A stretch of DNA of 64,000 bases from positions 325,686 through 389,685 of the forward strand of contig JAIORZ010000011.1 of assembly GCA_021107855.1 (NCBI GenBank), given 5' to 3'. The DNA is from an archaeon (GTDB taxonomy: Archaea; Nanobdellota; Nanobdellia; Pacearchaeales; GW2011-AR1). This document shows positions 55,750-64,000 of this stretch, in pieces. The notes under the pieces are model-generated. The model was not told where the DNA came from. It worked only from the letters and a program-made list of their open reading frames with translations, and made no database searches. The translations under genes and the position numbers were made by a program. The first letter of the stretch is position 1. Each line of letters starts with the position of its first letter.

Positions 55750-57597
55750 TTAAGCTAGTTGGATTATTTTTTTCCAGCCTTTTTCGTATTTTATTTCTTC
55801 GATTTTTATTAATCCTTTTCCTTCTAGTTTCTTCTTTATATTTGTTCCCTTTCTTGCGGAAAGTCCGATTTGTTTGTATACCTGGGTTGTTGCTAGGTTA
55901 TGGTTTGGATTTTCTTGGAGAAAGTTCAGGAAAGATTTTTCTTCGTCGGTTGATTCTTTATCGATCGATCGGTCTTTTGGGATTAGACTTATTGCTTTTG
56001 ATATATCATCTGAAGTGTAGTTCCCTTGAATTTTGGATTTTTCTAATATTTGTTTAATTTGCTCCAGTGGTATACCGGCTTCTAAGTGCGCCTTGATGTA
56101 GTCGTAAATTAATTTTTGTCCTTCGGTTAGTTTGACTGATGTTATATGTTTTTTTCTAGGTTTCAATGAAGGCTCTTCAATTTGTTTGTTGAATTCTGGG
56201 TCCTTTTTTTCTTTATAATTTTTATTCAGAATTAGTGATTGCATTCTAGAAATTACCTCTTGGTTTGTGACGTTTTTCGTTCGCATGTTTACATATGGGA
56301 CCTCAATTAAGAATGGCTGGGTGTATCGTTCTGCGAGTTTTACGATTGCGTTCCCGACGGGGAGTTGTGAAAAATATTGTCGGTTTTCTCTGAGGCTCAT
56401 GATGTCGCTGATGTCGCTGATGTCTTGTGGAAGTTGCTGTTGGAATGCTATATTTGTGGCAGAGTTTCCTTTGACCGTGTCGGAAAGTTTTGAGATGTGT
56501 TGATCGAGACAGATTAGGGATGTTCCGTATTCTCGCATTTCTCTGTATATCATGTCGGTTGTTGTTTCGTTTGTGAAGTTGGTCGGTTTTTTTAGGAATA
56601 TGTTATGGGCTTCGTCTACTATGATTGCGTGGTCGAATTTAAAGTCTGCCTGATTTTGTTTGGCTTTTTTTAATTTGTAGATGTAAGTTAATATGAATTC
56701 GCAGAACACGGTTTTTTCGATTCCTCCTAACGAGTTTAGCTCCATGACGACCTTTCTATCTAAGAGTTCTTCCACAGTGAAAGAGTCCTTACCTTTGTAA
56801 TTTAGGGTTTTTCCAAATTCTCCAAATGTTAAAACGGTTGCGATTCTAAGTGCGGATTCAATCCATCCGGATTCTCGGTTGTTGGCTTTTTCTAATTTTT
56901 CTTGGAGTCTCCATTTGATATGGTTCCACGTTGGATAATTTTTTGAGTTGTGATAGATTCCCCATTCTTTGAATGCTTCGTCTAGTGTTTCTAGTATGAC
57001 CTTGTGGACTCCAAATGACGCGGAAAATGCTTCTGTTAGGAAATCTGAGAGAACGTTTATCCATTCTTTTGGTGCGACATTTTTCGGAGGTTGGTTGATA
57101 TTTGTTTTAAATAGGTTTGTCACCTTTTCGTTTCCGACGGTGAATGTTATAATTGCGTTGTCTTCTGCTGAAAGAGAACGAAAAGATTTCTTCCAATCGA
57201 AAATTAAGTAAGGTTTTTTGTGAGCATTTAATGCTTCAATTATCTTGAATGCAAATGTTGTTTTTCCGGAGCCGGACATTCCTGTGATACAAATGTGTCT
57301 TGGCCAGTCTTGTTCTCTTAATGTAAATGGGAAGAGTTTTTTTTGCGCGTAAGATATTGTTGCGAGTTCGTATGTCCCGTTTATTTGTCCTTCTTTTGGA
57401 GGTTCGAGTAGGACACTTTTGTCGAGAAGTTGGTTTAGGTGTTTTTGGTAGAGCGTGTTTAAGATATGAACGAATTCTTCTTTCTCTTCTCGTCCGTCTG
57501 CTATGGTATACTGGAGATATATCTCGTCGATTTTCTTTCCAAAAATTGGTCGAAGTTTGTTACAAATTTCTTCGATTGTGAGAGGGCGTTGATTCAT
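55750..57597 (-). CDS. HerA/VirD4/TraD-like ATPase
   Basis: ICITGMSGSGKTTFAFKIIEAL Walker A; HAIIVDEAHNIF Walker B; C-terminal wHTH-like region. Confidence 0.85.
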   Translation of the reverse strand: MNQRPLTIEEICNKLRPIFGKKIDEIYLQYTIADGREEKEEFVHILNTLYQKHLNQLLDKSVLLEPPKEGQINGTYELATISYAQKKLFPFTLREQDWPRHICITGMSGSGKTTFAFKIIEALNAHKKPYLIFDWKKSFRSLSAEDNAIITFTVGNEKVTNLFKTNINQPPKNVAPKEWINVLSDFLTEAFSASFGVHKVILETLDEAFKEWGIYHNSKNYPTWNHIKWRLQEKLEKANNRESGWIESALRIATVLTFGEFGKTLNYKGKDSFTVEELLDRKVVMELNSLGGIEKTVFCEFILTYIYKLKKAKQNQADFKFDHAIIVDEAHNIFLKKPTNFTNETTTDMIYREMREYGTSLICLDQHISKLSDTVKGNSATNIAFQQQLPQDISDISDIMSLRENRQYFSQLPVGNAIVKLAERYTQPFLIEVPYVNMRTKNVTNQEVISRMQSLILNKNYKEKKDPEFNKQIEEPSLKPRKKHITSVKLTEGQKLIYDYIKAHLEAGIPLEQIKQILEKSKIQGNYTSDDISKAISLIPKDRSIDKESTDEEKSFLNFLQENPNHNLATTQVYKQIGLSARKGTNIKKKLEGKGLIKIEEIKYEKGWKKIIQLA

Positions 57598-57998
57598 TAT
57601 TCAGTTAAAATTCTTCCAAGCATATCCGCTCGGTTTTTCTTTTCATTTAATTCTTTTGAACTTTCTCGCATTTCTTTTTTTAGTAATGCTATATCTCGCC
57701 AGCAATTAACTTTTTCGTTAAGTTGAAGTTCTGATATTTCGATTTGTTTTTTTCGGAGTTCGGATCTTTCTCGTGCGAATTCTGAATCATCTTCTCCTTC
57801 AGGAGCGTTTTCCATTAAGAAGTTTTTTATATTAGTTTTCATACCTTCCCCTTCTTTTATGAAGTTTCCACTCAAGGTATTCCGCTCTTTTATCATTTCT
57901 TCAATTTCTTCGATTCTTTCTTTCAGGGAATCTAACTTGGCTTTACCTACGGTATCAAAATCTTCTGAGGTATTCCGGTTATTTTCATGGTTTTCCAT
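57597..57998 (-). CDS. Coiled-coil hypothetical protein overlapping the ATPase gene
   Basis: Charged heptads; 1-bp overlap with the ATPase start. Confidence 0.6.
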   Translation of the reverse strand: MENHENNRNTSEDFDTVGKAKLDSLKERIEEIEEMIKERNTLSGNFIKEGEGMKTNIKNFLMENAPEGEDDSEFARERSELRKKQIEISELQLNEKVNCWRDIALLKKEMRESSKELNEKKNRADMLGRILTE

Positions 57999-58160
57999 GT
58001 AGAATATGTGTTTTTTTGGTATTTAAAGCTTTTGGTTTGTTGTCACTTGTAAGTTAGTACAACTATTGGAGAACTAGAATATCCCAGATTTCTTTCTTTT
58101 TAGAAAAAAGAAATTTCTCGCAAGTAGAAAAACTTATTTTGGCGAAGGGTGGAACCTTCG

Positions 58161-59240
58161 CTAGATAAGGACCAATAGGTCCCTAGAGATAAACTGGTCG
58201 GAACGTGATTCGAGAAGTGGGCTCATACGAATTCTTAATCCGGATTTTTCCGCTATTTTCCGAGCATCCACATGGAGGTTTCTGATTACTGGGAAGGTTA
58301 TCGCTATTTTTGCTTGAGATTTTTTCACTTTTTTTAGCTGTCTTAAAATTGGTATAATGTATGCTTCGAAGTTTTGAATGATTTGTTTTGCTTGATTATC
58401 GGATGGTTTTTTTCGGAGAGGTTTGCCAAGTGGAGTTTCGGTTGCTATTGCGGAGAATTGTAGGTCTGGTGCTCTGCGAGAATCGTTGTTTTCGATTTTG
58501 TATTTGTTTTGTATTTTGTAGTTTTGTGTGAGCCATTTTATATTCGTCTCGGCATCTATTGTAGCTTGTTTGTCTTTGTCAATCCCATAGACGTTGATTT
58601 TTTTAATGAGGGCTTCAGAGAGAATTCCGCCGACACCGCAGAATGGGTCGAGTAAACGGTCATGTGGTTTTGCTCCTGAAAGGTTGATTAATATTTTTGA
58701 GAGTCTTGGTGAGATTGCTAAGATTTCTCGACGGATGGGTTTTTGCATGTCGCGTTTTTTGACTTCTTTTGGGTCGTAGGTTTGAGTTGCTATTGATAGG
58801 TATACCGTGTTTTCGATTGCGTGTAGGAATATGTAGAAGTCGGCTTTCGGATTTTCTTGTTTGTGTCCGTCTTGGAATGCTAAGAGTTTTCTACCGTGTT
58901 TTTGAGAGGCTTTTTTCTTTTCACTTTTGAATTTTTCTTTTAGAATTTGTGTATCTTGATTCCCGAATGTCGCGTATGAGAATTTGTCAGATGGGATGAT
59001 TTCGTTTTTTTCTAGGTATTCCCTAAGTTCTTCGGAATTTCCTTCAAATGTGATTTCTCCTAGGTGCATGACACCACCGAATTCTTGGATGCTGAATCTT
59101 TCTCCTTCATTAGTTTCTATTATCAAGAGATTGTCTTGGAAAAAAATTTCTTTATGGATCCGATTTCGTGCTTTTAAGAATTCTAGAATTTCTTGACGGG
59201 ATAGTTCGGGGTTTCGACCGAGGATAAAAAATGTTTTCAT
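58161..59240 (-). CDS. tRNA guanine-N2 methyltransferase, Trm-G10/Trm11 type (THUMP plus MTase)
   Basis: RLLDPFCGVGGILSEALIKKINVYGIDKDKQ; ATETPLGKPLRKKP; N-terminal THUMP-like half. Confidence 0.8.
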   Translation of the reverse strand: MKTFFILGRNPELSRQEILEFLKARNRIHKEIFFQDNLLIIETNEGERFSIQEFGGVMHLGEITFEGNSEELREYLEKNEIIPSDKFSYATFGNQDTQILKEKFKSEKKKASQKHGRKLLAFQDGHKQENPKADFYIFLHAIENTVYLSIATQTYDPKEVKKRDMQKPIRREILAISPRLSKILINLSGAKPHDRLLDPFCGVGGILSEALIKKINVYGIDKDKQATIDAETNIKWLTQNYKIQNKYKIENNDSRRAPDLQFSAIATETPLGKPLRKKPSDNQAKQIIQNFEAYIIPILRQLKKVKKSQAKIAITFPVIRNLHVDARKIAEKSGLRIRMSPLLESRSDQFISRDLLVLI

Positions 59241-59250
59241 GAGTATGGAA

Positions 59251-59799
59251 TTATTTTACCTTGATTGCCGAAAGGGGCATTTTTATAGAGGTTTTACAAG
59301 TTAATCTGGACTTCACCGATTTGATTAATTTTCGTGTCTCAACTTCAGCCTTTTTACTTTTAAGCCCGACTATGATAAGTGTCTGATTTACTTTTACCAA
59401 AGCAGCTCGCCCCATTGTTTTTCCGAAGGCTCGGCTCATACCTGTCTGCATACGGTCAGCTCCTGCACCTGTAAGCATTTTATTTTCACGTAGAATGTGG
59501 TGTGGGAATATTTTTATCTCGAGGTAGAATTCTTTGCCGACTTTTATTTGGATGAAACGGTTTAGATACTGTCTTACTGCTTCGATTGAGTTGTCTCGGA
59601 TTTGGCAGTTTTCTTTTGAGATGACGTGGAGTTGGATTGGGTATTCACCGTTGTCGAACCCCTTGATGTCTCCCATTTTGAATTTGACGATTTTTGAATT
59701 TGGGACGGTTTTGATGTAGGATTTAGAACGCTTTTTAGAAACACGTGTGTAAGGTCGGGCGTATCTTTTCGAATATGCTGATCCTTTTCTTAGTGCCAT
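59251..59799 (-). CDS. rpl10e: Ribosomal protein L10e (uL16)
   Basis: ALRKGSAYSKRYARPYTRVSKKRSKSYIKTVP; LTGAGADRMQTGMSRAFGKTMGRAA. Confidence 0.95.
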   Translation of the reverse strand: MALRKGSAYSKRYARPYTRVSKKRSKSYIKTVPNSKIVKFKMGDIKGFDNGEYPIQLHVISKENCQIRDNSIEAVRQYLNRFIQIKVGKEFYLEIKIFPHHILRENKMLTGAGADRMQTGMSRAFGKTMGRAALVKVNQTLIIVGLKSKKAEVETRKLIKSVKSRLTCKTSIKMPLSAIKVK

Positions 59800-59800
59800 T

Positions 59801-60067
59801 TTAATTTATTTCAACAGAAGTTCCGATTGCCTGTCCCGGCAAACCTTTTTCGAAGATTGCTCGAACTACACCATTGCCGCCGTGTGCTGAAGAAATTTTA
59901 CCTGTGATTGTTTTTGGTTCTTTCCCTGTGGACTTCCATGTTGCGGTTTTTCCGACGAATTTTGCTGCTTTTTCTCTTGTGTCGACGGTTGGAATTTCTA
60001 AAAGGAAGTGTCTAGGTTTGAATGTTTTTCGTCCTCTTCGGAATTGGATTACCTTTGCTGTTGTCAT
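59801..60067 (-). CDS. rpl35ae: Ribosomal protein L35Ae (eL33)
   Basis: FRRGRKTFKPRHFLLEI; AAKFVGKTATWKSTGKEPKTITGKISSAHGGNGVVRAIFEKGLPGQAIGT. Confidence 0.93.
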   Translation of the reverse strand: MTTAKVIQFRRGRKTFKPRHFLLEIPTVDTREKAAKFVGKTATWKSTGKEPKTITGKISSAHGGNGVVRAIFEKGLPGQAIGTSVEIN

Positions 60068-60090
60068 AATAGATTAAGTGAAAATTTGAT

Positions 60091-60624
60091 TTATAAATTT
60101 GATGGTTGAGTGTCCCAGTCCAGTGTTAGTTCTAATCCGGTATATTCCACTATATCTTTTTCCCTCAATCCTAATACCTCTTTAATCGCATCAAGTTCAT
60201 ATTTTCCTTGAAAGGTTAACCAGCTTGCTCCATATAGAAATTCGAATATATTATGTGAATAAGTTGCACCCCTATTCTCTCCGTTTTCTTCAAACGCTTT
60301 TATTAAGTATATGCCTTGTCTGTTTGTTTCTCTGAAGAGCATATATAGTATATCTTTTTCTTTTGAATATGGAGTTACCAATATTGCTTTTGGGTCTGGT
60401 AGAAAATTTATCCCTGTTCTGATGCTGTTTTCTGTTGTTATAAAACCATCCCTGAAGTCATATCCTTGCTTCATTTTCTGAGGATGCGGTGTAATTACTT
60501 TTGTGGATCCATAATGTCCTCCTCCTGGGACATAGGTCTCTGGATCCCTGCCCCTTACCTTTCTCTGGTATTTAGATAACCCATCTGCTCCCAATCCATT
60601 TCTCTTCTTTTTTTTTCTCGGCAT
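60091..60624 (-). CDS. Hypothetical protein (177 aa)
   Basis: MPRKKKKRNGLGADGLSKYQRKVRGRDPETYVPGGGHYGSTKVITPHPQKMKQGYDFRDG... Confidence 0.55.
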   Translation of the reverse strand: MPRKKKKRNGLGADGLSKYQRKVRGRDPETYVPGGGHYGSTKVITPHPQKMKQGYDFRDGFITTENSIRTGINFLPDPKAILVTPYSKEKDILYMLFRETNRQGIYLIKAFEENGENRGATYSHNIFEFLYGASWLTFQGKYELDAIKEVLGLREKDIVEYTGLELTLDWDTQPSNL

Positions 60625-60677
60625 CTATAGCAGTCGACAAGTCAGTTTAAAAGAAAATAGGTAATTGAAAATATACT

Positions 60678-62528
60678 TTATTGAACTAATTCAAATTCGC
60701 CGAAGATTTTATGGAGGACTTCTAAATCTTTAAAATTGATTTTCATTTCTTTGTCTTTTTGTAAAGAAATCTGTTCCTGGAGTTCTTTTGGTGTCGATTT
60801 GATTAATTTCTCTTTGGAGATTTTTTGTATTTGTTGGGGCTGGACTAGGAATGTGTTTTTCAAAAAGAAGACTTCGCCTTGGGTATCGTGACCTTTGATT
60901 TGGAAACGGGACTTTTCAAGGATGGAAAGTTCGCACCTCTGGGTGTGTTCGATTAAGGCGTTTGTTATTTCGGCTGCGTGTTTTCTTGCGAGGTCTACGT
61001 TTTGAGATTGTTTAAAAGTTAAGTTATCTTTGGAATCTTTTGTTTTTGTCTCGGATTTCGTCTTCGCTATATTTTGTTTCGTCTTCGCTATGAATTTTAG
61101 ATTAGAGAGGAATCTTGGCGGGAATTTTCCTTCTTTGATTATTTTGTCGTTGAATTCTTTTATGATTGTGTCCTCGGATTTTTTCTTTAGAAGGCTTCCT
61201 ATCATTCCGAATACATTGTCATAGATTTGGTCTATCGATTTTTCTTGGATTCGTTTTTCTATTTGTTCTCGGAGTTCTTTTAGTCTTTCGATGTAGTCGA
61301 TTGCATCTTTTTTGAGTTTGTCGATGTCGCTACCTTTGATATCGCCTGGTTTTATTTTGTTGTGTTCCATTGCTTTGAAGTGTTTGAGTGCAATGTTTTC
61401 TAGAATGTCGGCGTATTTTTTCTCTACGAGTTTTTCTTTTGTCACGAATGTCTCCTTAAAGGCTTTTACCGTGTCGTATACGTTTCCTGGCGCTTGGCCG
61501 TAGAGCATTAGAAGTCCTTGTGTTGGCGTCGAAACTCCCCAGAATAAGTCGAGAGTTGCTATGTCGAAAAGTTTTTTGTTTATGATCTCTTCGATTTTGT
61601 CGCCGGAGGACATGAACATGTCAATTGCTTCTGGTGAGGGTTTGATTTTCCCCATTCTTAATAGGGATTTCCATGGGAGGAATGCGCCTCGGTCGTAGAG
61701 TGGGATTCCGTCTCGAATGAAGGAGAACATTACGGGGTGCGCGTCTTTTACGGCTTCCCAGAATTCTGTCATTAGATAAATTTGAGGCGAGAGCTTGTTT
61801 TTGACTCCGGAGATTGCTTCGGCTTCTTGGATGTAGGAGTAGATGATACCTCGGAGTTTTTCCTTGAGTTCCATTCTTGGCATTCGTTTTACGTCGGTGT
61901 CGTCGATTACAATGAAGACATCTATGTCGGATGTTTTGACTGTTTCGCCTCTTGTTAGAGAACCACCGATTACATATGATGTTACGTATTTTTCGAATTT
62001 TTTCAGGACGAGAGATTTGTGAATTTCCGCGACCCTAACGCTTCCTAAGAATCCTTTATCGAGAATTGGGTAGGACATTGCTAAAGCTTCCATGACTTCG
62101 AATTTCGAATCAAGACCTAAGTTCCAAAAATCAATTGGCGTTAAAACATGAACCCAGAATTTGCTGTTAATTTCTTTTGCTATTTGGATTGCTTGTATTT
62201 TTATTTGTCCGATTTTTTTGTATTGAGATTCTGGGATTATTACTAAGATATGAATGAGTTCTCGTTTTGAGTCCTCTTCGCTTATTTCGTATTCCTCTTC
62301 TATTTTCTTCGCCGCCTGTTGTGGAATTATTCCTATAGCCTGGGTTGTCTTGAGTTTTTCTAGGAATTTGGTTTTGAATTTTTCAATTTCTTTTTGGGTT
62401 TTTTCCATTTTCTTCTTCATGGCTTGGTCTGAAACTGGGAGATTTTTAGGTTTGTCTTTTGAGACGTAGTCTTTCGCCAGATTTTGCTCGACGGACTTGC
62501 TTTGAGAAGTTGGTTTCTGTTTTGTCAT
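60678..62528 (-). CDS. Large nucleotidyltransferase-domain protein
   Basis: YVIGGSLTRGETVKTSDIDVFIVIDDTDVKRM (GS-x-DxD); long helical C-terminus. Confidence 0.82.
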   Translation of the reverse strand: MTKQKPTSQSKSVEQNLAKDYVSKDKPKNLPVSDQAMKKKMEKTQKEIEKFKTKFLEKLKTTQAIGIIPQQAAKKIEEEYEISEEDSKRELIHILVIIPESQYKKIGQIKIQAIQIAKEINSKFWVHVLTPIDFWNLGLDSKFEVMEALAMSYPILDKGFLGSVRVAEIHKSLVLKKFEKYVTSYVIGGSLTRGETVKTSDIDVFIVIDDTDVKRMPRMELKEKLRGIIYSYIQEAEAISGVKNKLSPQIYLMTEFWEAVKDAHPVMFSFIRDGIPLYDRGAFLPWKSLLRMGKIKPSPEAIDMFMSSGDKIEEIINKKLFDIATLDLFWGVSTPTQGLLMLYGQAPGNVYDTVKAFKETFVTKEKLVEKKYADILENIALKHFKAMEHNKIKPGDIKGSDIDKLKKDAIDYIERLKELREQIEKRIQEKSIDQIYDNVFGMIGSLLKKKSEDTIIKEFNDKIIKEGKFPPRFLSNLKFIAKTKQNIAKTKSETKTKDSKDNLTFKQSQNVDLARKHAAEITNALIEHTQRCELSILEKSRFQIKGHDTQGEVFFLKNTFLVQPQQIQKISKEKLIKSTPKELQEQISLQKDKEMKINFKDLEVLHKIFGEFELVQ

Positions 62529-62629
62529 AGTTAAATGTTGTGGATTTTGTTTTTAAAGTTGTTGATTTGGGGTGGTGAAAATTTGAGACAGGGAAGAGGG
62601 ATGTGTTTTGATACAGTAATGCTTAAAAG

Positions 62630-63007
62630 ATGGGGGGGCTAAGAGAAGGGATGAAAGAAATAATTTCTAAGAGAGTTTTTAATGTTGGAGCGGAAGGTTC
62701 TTCGAGGCTGATAAAGCATCTTAAAGAATTGCCATCTTGGGAAAGTCCTTTTTTTTGTGGACATGCAAAATTACTTCCAGGGGAGGTGTTTGTTTTAGAA
62801 AAGAATTCGATATATAAATATGAAGCTGGTAGGACAGTTTGTCCGATACACGCTAAATCTAATAGCGGTCGAGAAATAAGATGTCCAGGGCTGAATGATA
62901 TTTCTATAACTAAGTATGGGCGAGGTGCATATGGCGATTGTGAAGTTGTGAAGAAGAGGGTTTTTATTAAGAAAAATAGTGAGCCTGTCCGTGCGTTTAA
63001 GGAATAA
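62630..63007 (+). CDS. Hypothetical Cys/His-containing protein
   Basis: FFCGHAKLLPGE...GRTVCPIHAKSNSGREIRCPG. Confidence 0.5.
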   Translation: MGGLREGMKEIISKRVFNVGAEGSSRLIKHLKELPSWESPFFCGHAKLLPGEVFVLEKNSIYKYEAGRTVCPIHAKSNSGREIRCPGLNDISITKYGRGAYGDCEVVKKRVFIKKNSEPVRAFKE

Positions 63008-63240
63008 ATGAACCCTATTCGTAATTCACATCTCGTAAAAATATTTCAACATTTGTTTTACTTGGAGCAAATTGCTCACCAAGAAAGAACTACGTTCGAT
63101 TCGAATCAATGAACCCGCCAAATAAATCGTCGAAACAATTTTTTCAATAATTAAAATTTTGTTGAAAAAACAGCTTCTCCTCCAATCGAACAACCTGTCC
63201 CATGCTTGGAGATAAGAATGCCATTTTTGATGGCATATAA

Positions 63241-63311
63241 TGAACCCGCCAAGAATCGAACTTGGGTATCCTCGGTGTAAACGAGGTGTTCTACCATTAG
63301 ACTACGGGTTC
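63241..63311 (-). tRNA. tRNA-Val (anticodon TAC)
   Basis: GAACCCG/CGGGTTC acceptor; CCTCG-TTTACAC-CGAGG anticodon arm; CCAAG-TTCGATT-CTTGG T-arm. Confidence 0.95.
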
Positions 63312-63424
63312 CTTAAATTGTGAGAGAATTTTTATTTTTAAAGCTACTGATTAAGAACTACGAGGTTTTGTTGTAATTATCTAGAAATAACAACTTTTAA
63401 AAATAGCGTTACCCTTATTATTGC

Positions 63425-63829
63425 ATGAAAAGGTTTGTTTTCGTGTTTGGTTTGATTTTATTTTTGGGGTTCGTAGCTGCGCATGATTATGATTATAAGG
63501 AGCGGTTTGTGGAGACGCGATATTTCCCTGAGGATTCGAGAGTCGTGACTAGGACGGTTTCTGTTGATTATGACAATGAGAAGCGATTTTCGACTTATGA
63601 TTACAGGCACGGATATAGTTATCGGACTACGAGAGATTATTTTGATAGGAAAATTGATAGAAGATTCGATGATTTTAAAAGAGGATATCGTCAGGGTTAT
63701 CGAGATGGATATTCGGATTCTGGGATAAAGGGAGTTCGTTATAAGTATGTGCCGCATTTAAGGGAGTATGAAAAAATAGATTGTTATATAACTCCACCGT
63801 CGGATAGATTATTTTATATTGAATGTTAG
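63425..63829 (+). CDS. Secreted Tyr/Arg/Asp-rich hypothetical protein
   Basis: Signal MKRFVFVFGLILFLGFVAAHD followed by Y/R/D-rich sequence. Confidence 0.6.
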   Translation: MKRFVFVFGLILFLGFVAAHDYDYKERFVETRYFPEDSRVVTRTVSVDYDNEKRFSTYDYRHGYSYRTTRDYFDRKIDRRFDDFKRGYRQGYRDGYSDSGIKGVRYKYVPHLREYEKIDCYITPPSDRLFYIEC

Positions 63830-63892
63830 TTTGGATTGGTTCTTTGCGAGTGACACCTAAATATTTATAAAGAAATTTTTAGTTGAAAAGCC

Positions 63893-64000
63893 ATGGAAGA
63901 AAAAGAAGTAACTCCTGTGGAGACTGTTGAGGAAGCACCCGTTGCGGAATCGACTGAAGCTCCAGTAGAAGAAGCTGCTGAAGAGGAAGCTACCGAGGCT
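63893..64000 (+). CDS. Glu/Ala-rich protein N-terminus, truncated by the window end
   Basis: MEEKEVTPVETVEEAPVAESTEAPVEEAAEEEATEA; frame open to the window end. Confidence 0.55.
   Translation, partial: MEEKEVTPVETVEEAPVAESTEAPVEEAAEEEATEA

Noticed and set aside
1-64000. CRISPR array or rRNA genes
   Set aside because: No regularly spaced direct repeats of 24-40 nt with unique spacers and no rRNA-like conserved stretches were seen on reading.

Overview
AT-rich archaeal chromosomal window. The archaeal core genes are aIF2-beta, aIF5B, L10e, L35Ae and a Trm-G10-type methylase. There are three intact or nearly intact tRNA genes, one of them with an 86-nt intron, plus a truncated tRNA copy. Gene content and many lineage-orphan proteins suggest a DPANN-type archaeon; this is inference. 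Main blocks: (1) 0-4.1 kb, tandem LamG/DUF2341 surface-protein paralogs. (2) 4.9-12.5 kb, a polysaccharide cluster: nucleotide-sugar dehydrogenase, processive GT2 synthase, a large heparinase-like plus NodB-like fusion, and an anchored LamG protein. (3) 12.5-33.8 kb, an accessory/defence/mobile island: DUF2779 nuclease, type I R-M, a VirB2/VirB6/VirB4-like secretion module with a PrgI-VirB4-nuclease fusion, a DNA methylase facing an uncharacterised two-gene operon, a tyrosine recombinase, a NucS-like nuclease, and a helicase with duplicated zinc ribbons. (4) 34-42.5 kb, translation factors, a Kef/CBS ion-transport block, tRNAs and a truncated Dph2. (5) 42.5-48.2 kb, an orphan operon with a TIM barrel and a nucleotidyltransferase. 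(6) 51.7-55.5 kb, a block with bacterial features: strong Shine-Dalgarno sites, tandem membrane paralogs including one frameshifted copy, two tiny basic ORFs, and an HEXXH/beta-barrel-like secreted protein. (7) 55.7-63.9 kb, a HerA/VirD4-like ATPase, then ribosomal genes, an NTase and tRNA-Val. All calls come from reading the sequence; no database search was run.
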